Source: Porphyridium purpureum (taxonomy: Eukaryota > Rhodophyta > Bangiophyceae > Porphyridiales > Porphyridiaceae). Taken from it: 64,000 nucleotides of DNA. The notes under the pieces are model-generated. The model saw only the letters and a list, made by a program, of their open reading frames with translations, had not been told where the DNA came from and ran no database searches. Positions within the stretch are counted from its first letter, which is position 1, and each line of letters begins with the position of its first letter. The DNA lies in contig VRMN01000004.1 in the NCBI GenBank assembly GCA_008690995.1, forward strand, positions 744,001 through 808,000, in the 5' to 3' direction. Position numbers and translations under genes: made by a program. Below are positions 59,487 to 64,000 of the stretch, one piece after another.

Positions 59487-60998
59487 ATGGAACAGTGCGA
59501 GGCCGCGGTGAACGGCGCACAGAAGGCCATGGTGGATGCCGCGATTGAGGCGGTGGCGATGGACGAGCTCTGTCGCTTGTCGCACGAGCCCGCGATGCGG
59601 CAGCCGTTGGTCGACGCGGGAGCGATTGGCTGCCTGGCGACGGCGCTCCAGTCACACGCAATGGTGCCGCCTGTGCAGAAGCGCGGCCTTGAGATCGCGG
59701 CTAATCTGGCGCAACTGGACACGCCCACAAAGGTGAAGCTCGTGGACGCTGGGATTATAGCCCTTGTCGCCAACGCGATGAGCTCAAACCTTCAAGACCA
59801 AGCGCTGCAGGCCGTGGGAACTCTGCTGCTCTCACTGCTCGCCGCACTTAAGAAGAAGGACGTCTGTATTAAGATTGTGCAAGACGGCGGCATTGAGTCG
59901 CTGTGCCGCGCGATGGATACATACACCGGCAACTCGAGCATCCAGAGCCAGGGCTGTGATGTGCTGTTCTTAGTCACTTCCGCCCTTGACGACAAGGCTG
60001 TCCAAGATCGCGTGCGCTCTGCGCGCGGCATCCCCGTCATAATCCAAGACATTGCGGCGTACGAACAGAGCCCCGGATTTCTCCAGATAGCGATCCAGAT
60101 TCTTGCGAGCTTGGCGCGCAAGAACACAGCGAACCAGGAAGAAATCAGCGAGCTCAACGGCATCGAAGTCATTCTAAACGCGATGCGCAATCAAATGACG
60201 CACGAAGGTGTGCTGCTCGCGGGTTGTCAGGCGCTTCGATTTCTTGGCTTCTCGCGCGAGAACCGCACGCGCATCGGCGACGCCGACGGCGTCGAGATGG
60301 TTGTGACTGCTATCAAGCAGCTTCAGACCAACCCCGCTGCGCTGCTCGTGGTGCTCAAGTCGCTCAACAACGTGACCTTTGACAACTTGCAGAATAAGAG
60401 CGCTGCAGGGCGGTGTGGCGCCATCCAGCTGACCGTCGAAATAATGGACCTTAATCGCAATTCTGGAGAGCTTCAAGAAGACGGCTGCCGTTTACTCAGA
60501 AACCTGGCAGAAGGCGTAGAGCTTAATCAGCGCATCATGGTGGATGTGGGCGGTCTGAGCTCGGTGCTCTTTGCTATGACAACCCACCCCAACTATCTCG
60601 GTATCTGTGAGCACAGCTGTGCAGCGTTGCTCGTGTTGGCTAAGAATGATATGCTGCTTTCAAATGTCAATGTCGCAGACGTGCGCCGCCTCGTCGAGTC
60701 GCGACTCGAAATGCACCGCGAGAACATCGAGTTTCAGCGGTACGCCAAGGAGCTTCTCGAACTGCTGGACGACAACGCTGCCAGTATCCAGCGCAACCGC
60801 ACGCGGTCTCGCTCCATGTCGCGTTCGCGCAGCAAATCGCGAGGCTCTAACGCCGGCTCTGACGGCGGCTTTCAGTCCTCTGCGATGCGAAATCGCACGA
60901 GAAGCAGATCGCAGCGCTCCAACTCCAAGGGCCGCGGCAAGGAGACCAAAAGCTCACCCGGCGGAGGGTTCCTGTCCAAGTTATTCAAAAAGGGCTAG
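59487..60998 (+). CDS. Armadillo-repeat protein with RS-rich tail
   Basis: A 503-residue protein from ATG 59487. Residues about 20-430 are made of helical repeats of the armadillo type: LVDAGAIGCLATALQSH, LVDAGIIALVANAMSS, IVQDGGIESLCRAM, ELNGIEVILNAMRN, DADGVEMVVTAIKQL, with the G-I-x-x-L pattern and an Asn near repeat ends (SLNNVTFDN). The last ~70 residues are Arg/Ser-rich (RTRSRSMSRSRSKSRGSN), ending in a Gly-Ser stretch and basic tail GGGFLSKLFKKG. Arm folds bind peptides or proteins; a specific partner cannot be read. It is not importin-alpha, which has an N-terminal IBB domain. Confidence 0.8.
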   Translation: MEQCEAAVNGAQKAMVDAAIEAVAMDELCRLSHEPAMRQPLVDAGAIGCLATALQSHAMVPPVQKRGLEIAANLAQLDTPTKVKLVDAGIIALVANAMSSNLQDQALQAVGTLLLSLLAALKKKDVCIKIVQDGGIESLCRAMDTYTGNSSIQSQGCDVLFLVTSALDDKAVQDRVRSARGIPVIIQDIAAYEQSPGFLQIAIQILASLARKNTANQEEISELNGIEVILNAMRNQMTHEGVLLAGCQALRFLGFSRENRTRIGDADGVEMVVTAIKQLQTNPAALLVVLKSLNNVTFDNLQNKSAAGRCGAIQLTVEIMDLNRNSGELQEDGCRLLRNLAEGVELNQRIMVDVGGLSSVLFAMTTHPNYLGICEHSCAALLVLAKNDMLLSNVNVADVRRLVESRLEMHRENIEFQRYAKELLELLDDNAASIQRNRTRSRSMSRSRSKSRGSNAGSDGGFQSSAMRNRTRSRSQRSNSKGRGKETKSSPGGGFLSKLFKKG

Positions 60999-61295
60999 CA
61001 GAGCATGGCATTGAATCACTCTCTGCTAAAGTCGCCGCTTCAGAGTTGCAGTTGAGTTGAGGTCTCCTTGTTTGGCCCCCTCGTTTCTGCGGTCGTGTGC
61101 GACACTACGGTTTTCGAGCTTCATAAACTGATTAGGACTATTTTCTATCGAATCTCCAACATCGCGTTCTGCGCGTCGCGCATTCTGCTCTGCGTACCTA
61201 TACCGGGGGCCCTGTGGTCTTACTCGTAACCCCTTGAGATTCGCCTCCGCCGCCATTGCATTCGCATGTTCAACGTGCGCAACAGGCGATGAGCG

Positions 61296-61913
61296 ATGGA
61301 TGATGACGACGAGACGCACGCCTTCGACGAGTCATATTTAGACTTTGAGAGCGAGATGTTCAACGCTGAGCTTGCTCTTCGCGTGGGCCGCGTCGCTCAG
61401 CGCGTGGCGCAGGGCCGCGCGTTTCAAAATAGCGTGGCTCTGGACAACGTGGCGATGTGCGCGTCAGTCCAGCAAAAGCCTTATCGGCTACTTGTGCGAG
61501 CCCCCAAACCACCGTCGGCGACTGCGGAAGAGCCGAGTGCTGCTAGCGCTTCAGGCTACGCAGCTACGACTCCTGAAACGCACCGTCATGATGCCGCAAA
61601 ACGCAGCACGATTGAGCATCTTGGCGCAAAGGTTACGGCCAAGTTTCCCCCACATCAGCTCCTCTCGGTGTCTGTGGAGACGCAAGAACCGGTCGAGGTG
61701 CTTGTCCGCCACACGCATGCGCTGCGCGGCTACATACATGGCCGTCTCGTGGCGTTTGATAAGCATTTTAATCTGGTCATCCAACAAGCGGTAGAAACAT
61801 CGATGAATCGTCAGCAGTCGCGCTTGCTCGGCCATGTCCTGCTCCGCGGAGAGCATGTGGTCAGAATTGCAAGACACGCGCAGACAATCCTTCCTTCGAT
61901 GTTGAACTCGTAA
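61296..61913 (+). CDS. LSm11-like Sm-fold protein
   Basis: A 205-residue protein from ATG 61296. Residues about 125-205 form an Sm fold: Sm1 VLVRHTHALRGYIHGRLVAF, DKHFNLVIQQAVE and, after an insertion, Sm2 HVLLRGEHVVRIARH. The strand RGYIHGRLVAFDKHFNLVI is the pattern of LSm11, which with LSm10 replaces SmD1/D2 in the U7 snRNP that processes replication-dependent histone mRNA. The long N-terminal extension also fits LSm11. An alternative is a generic Sm-like protein. Its stop codon is five bases from the stop of the next gene on the other strand. Confidence 0.72.
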   Translation: MDDDDETHAFDESYLDFESEMFNAELALRVGRVAQRVAQGRAFQNSVALDNVAMCASVQQKPYRLLVRAPKPPSATAEEPSAASASGYAATTPETHRHDAAKRSTIEHLGAKVTAKFPPHQLLSVSVETQEPVEVLVRHTHALRGYIHGRLVAFDKHFNLVIQQAVETSMNRQQSRLLGHVLLRGEHVVRIARHAQTILPSMLNS

Positions 61914-61918
61914 GTGCA

Positions 61919-63007
61919 TCATTCAGCGCGCATTTTCTCAACCAGATCCCGAATTAAAACTCCAGCAATCGCACCAGGAGGAGGAACGCGCAACGCGACC
62001 GACTCTGAATGGTTGATTGCCCCTTGCAGCTCGTCCAAAGAAAACCACGCCGCAGCCTCAATCTCCTTCTCGTCGATGGTGATCTCGGCAGCGCTCGCAG
62101 TAGCCATGCAGCCAATCATGAGGCTGTACGGAAAGGGCCACGGTTGGCTGGAGTGGTATTTAATGCTGTGGACCGCGACGCCAGTCTCCTCCAGCGTCTC
62201 ACGCTGCACGGCCTCCTCAATGCTTTCGCCATGTTCCATGAAACCGGCCACGCACGAGTACAAGTTTGGCTGAAAGCGAGCGCTGCGCGCCAGCAGCAAC
62301 ATCTTTTCCGTAGGATGGCGCACGGCAGTGATGACCACCGGGTCAGTGCGCGGGAACACGACGCCCGGACAGTTCTGCTCTAGCTCGTGAGCGTCTCCGA
62401 TGGGAACCGGCTTGGACGCCTCACCGACTGCATTCCTGCTGCAGACTCTCCGACTTGCACCATGCGACGCGCGCATTTCTGCGCCGCATAAACCGCAGAA
62501 GCGAAAGCGGCGGTGAAACTCAAACAGAGAGCGCGCGTGCGCGCAAATCGCAGCTTCTGCATGACTGAGTACTTTTTCAGCGCCCATCGCGGCGGAACGT
62601 AAGTCCTTCACCAGTAACTTGCCGTGACGAAAGTCTGTGACCACGTCATCATCTCGCAGCAACGCACCCACGTGCTCCAGCAATTCGGCTTCATCTCCCA
62701 GCGTGCTCAACACGGCCAGTTTCTTGCTTCGATGATCGCTCTCATTCTTCTCCTCGCCGAGCGCTAGCCATGGCAGCGTGCCACTCAACGCCAGCTGTTC
62801 GCCCAGCGAAGTTTTCCTTCTGAGCCACACCACCCTCAAGTCCGTTGCCGTCTCCACCAAAACAAACTTCAGCGAGTGCGTCAACACCGCCACGTGTTCC
62901 TCGCTCAGTGCGGCGGCGAGCGGCTCATCGACGCGGTCGCGCACTTTATCTTCTGCACGCGCGTTATTCTGGCGGTCGAGCGGGGATCCCGCAAACACGT
63001 TGACCAT
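61919..63007 (-). CDS. NADH pyrophosphatase, NudC/NUDT12-type Nudix hydrolase
   Basis: A 362-residue protein. It starts FAGSPLDRQ, matching the N-terminal (F/Y)FAGNPLDR-type motif of the family, so ATG 63007 is well placed. A zinc ribbon follows (FCGLCGAEM near residue 171, then CSRN and, after an insertion of about 25 residues, CPGVVFPRTDPVVI). Nudix box GFMEHGESIEEAVQRETLEETGV at residues about 253-275 with all catalytic Glu, then SQPWPFPYSLM, the NADH pyrophosphatase signature. It hydrolyses NAD(H) or decaps NAD-capped RNA. No PTS1 at the C-terminus (MRAE). The start codon overlaps that of the next gene. Confidence 0.93.
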   Translation of the reverse strand: MVNVFAGSPLDRQNNARAEDKVRDRVDEPLAAALSEEHVAVLTHSLKFVLVETATDLRVVWLRRKTSLGEQLALSGTLPWLALGEEKNESDHRSKKLAVLSTLGDEAELLEHVGALLRDDDVVTDFRHGKLLVKDLRSAAMGAEKVLSHAEAAICAHARSLFEFHRRFRFCGLCGAEMRASHGASRRVCSRNAVGEASKPVPIGDAHELEQNCPGVVFPRTDPVVITAVRHPTEKMLLLARSARFQPNLYSCVAGFMEHGESIEEAVQRETLEETGVAVHSIKYHSSQPWPFPYSLMIGCMATASAAEITIDEKEIEAAAWFSLDELQGAINHSESVALRVPPPGAIAGVLIRDLVEKMRAE

Positions 63008-64000
63008 GGCCGCCGTCTTGGTCCCGTCGTTCGCCGCGAATCCGAGCGCCCTGCCCTGGCCGTTGGTAACACGAGCGCGTGAGACGAGGACATGTGGCGA
63101 TCAGTGGAGGACAAGAAGAACGACGGGCTTTGTCAGAAAGGCCTCTATTGGCCATGGCGGAGATGCTGCGGGGCGCACCAAAGTGTCGGCGGTGCGTGGG
63201 ACGGCTCCTGATCAAACGGCGCCGGTCGAAGTCGTTCGGGACAGGCGACGCGTGACACGCTTGTTGGAACTTTTGCATCCGGATGATGACCCGGCACGTG
63301 TGTATGTTAGTGCAGACCCAGGCATGGACAACATGCGGCTGGAACGCTATTCTGCGTCCACCGAAGCCGCCAAGAGCGATGTGCTTCGGCTACATATGGC
63401 CGAGGTTGACGCTCTCCTTTACGCACTGGAGCAAGCATATGCTCGCCGTGCCCCATTTATTGCACAGCAGAGCATGCTGGAAGCAGCGGTGGGGGCATAC
63501 ACGCTTCTGTTCGTGCGCACGCACGCACCTCTCGTCGGGGCAACGGCATTGACGACGTCCCTCGCGCATCGAAGGCGACGGCTGCTGGCCGTATTCCAGC
63601 GCGCGGCAGTGCGTGACTTTCTCGCCAATGTGGCCGTATTGGGCTGGCTCAAGCGGTCGCGTCCGGCTCGCATCCTGTTCACGGTCACCAATAGACTGCA
63701 GGTACTACATTCCAAGCGATTTCTGATCAACATGTTGCGTTTCCGCCTGCTTCGATTGTTCACTGGATGCATCACCACACGCGCCCGGATGTACTTTGGA
63801 CAGAGTCAGGAAGGCAAGGGATGGAGCGAAAGCGTCGCTGAACAAAGCGGGCCTGTACTACCTTCGCATAGCGTCAAGATCAAGTTTGACGCGCCCCGCA
63901 TTTCATTGGGTCGTGCATTTTCCATCAGCTATGGTCGTGCTTCGGAGGTGGATATGCGTGTCACGTACCTAGACGATCGTCTGCGACTTATGCGCGGGCC
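63006..64000 (+). CDS. Fibrillin/PAP plastid lipid-associated protein (3' end outside window)
   Basis: Open from ATG 63006 to the window edge, 331 complete codons. The first ~60 residues (MAAVLVPSFAANPSALPW, then many Arg and Thr) look like a plastid transit peptide with an early Phe. The region around residues 100-330 fits a PAP/fibrillin domain: LLYALEQAYARRA, then FDAPRISLGRAFSISYGR and DMRVTYLDDRLRLMRG, the typical YLDDxLRxxRG strand just at the edge. Fibrillins sit in plastoglobules and thylakoids and bind lipids or quinones, which fits the ABC1 kinase in the same window. The start overlaps the NADH pyrophosphatase start in the palindrome CCATGG, but a more downstream Met (63324) cannot be excluded. 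Confidence 0.75.
   Translation, partial: MAAVLVPSFAANPSALPWPLVTRARETRTCGDQWRTRRTTGFVRKASIGHGGDAAGRTKVSAVRGTAPDQTAPVEVVRDRRRVTRLLELLHPDDDPARVYVSADPGMDNMRLERYSASTEAAKSDVLRLHMAEVDALLYALEQAYARRAPFIAQQSMLEAAVGAYTLLFVRTHAPLVGATALTTSLAHRRRRLLAVFQRAAVRDFLANVAVLGWLKRSRPARILFTVTNRLQVLHSKRFLINMLRFRLLRLFTGCITTRARMYFGQSQEGKGWSESVAEQSGPVLPSHSVKIKFDAPRISLGRAFSISYGRASEVDMRVTYLDDRLRLMRG

Overview
The window reads as nuclear DNA of a unicellular photosynthetic eukaryote with compact, almost intron-free genes. Every recognisable gene is one open frame, including one of 14.4 kb. Marker content is eukaryotic and plastid-bearing: ribosomal protein eS7, DCAF7/WDR68, a PAK-type kinase, UGGT, an LSm11-like protein, a formin, a plastid-type ABC1 kinase, a fibrillin/PAP protein and an MLO-like membrane protein. 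A Porphyridium-like red alga is my best guess. That is inference from gene content and the lack of introns, not a database match.

Layout. 1-1134 (-): 5' part of a formin, cut by the window edge. 2947-12317 (+): six small paralogs (family 1, core REWLSVADKGVFSS, C-terminal YFALHLPLEPIxEE), with one decayed copy near 4.4-4.7 kb and one short relic near 9.8 kb. 12386-17878: FKBP-like protein with a cysteine-rich tail (+), GT34 glycosyltransferase (-), PAK kinase (+). 19864-24204: four small paralogs of a second family (SCEIxxxCLxxMP and YTPTLETIxEEDEE). 24675-42514: ABC1 kinase (-), membrane GLTP-domain protein (+), UGGT (-), a small unknown (+), MLO with EF hands (+), a small unknown (-), eS7 (+), DCAF7 (+). 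42792-57197 (-): a 4,801-residue protein made of nine tandem class II photolyase-like units and a Gln/Gly/Pro-rich tail. 59487-64000: armadillo protein (+), LSm11-like (+), NADH pyrophosphatase (-) and the start of a fibrillin (+).

The genes do not form one pathway. Many are arranged as alternating divergent and convergent pairs with short intergenic regions. Two promoter styles are visible. Many small paralogs have a TATA box 90-150 bp before the ATG (about 220 bp in one case). The larger single-copy genes tend to lack TATA; instead they have purine-rich sense strands, and several of their intergenic regions contain GTACAGTG-type motifs. The most novel object is the nine-unit photolyase-like protein. 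All units keep the photolyase fold signatures, but all lack the Asn of the class II DPNGY motif and the C-terminal block after it, so a structural, sensory or scaffold role is more likely than DNA repair.
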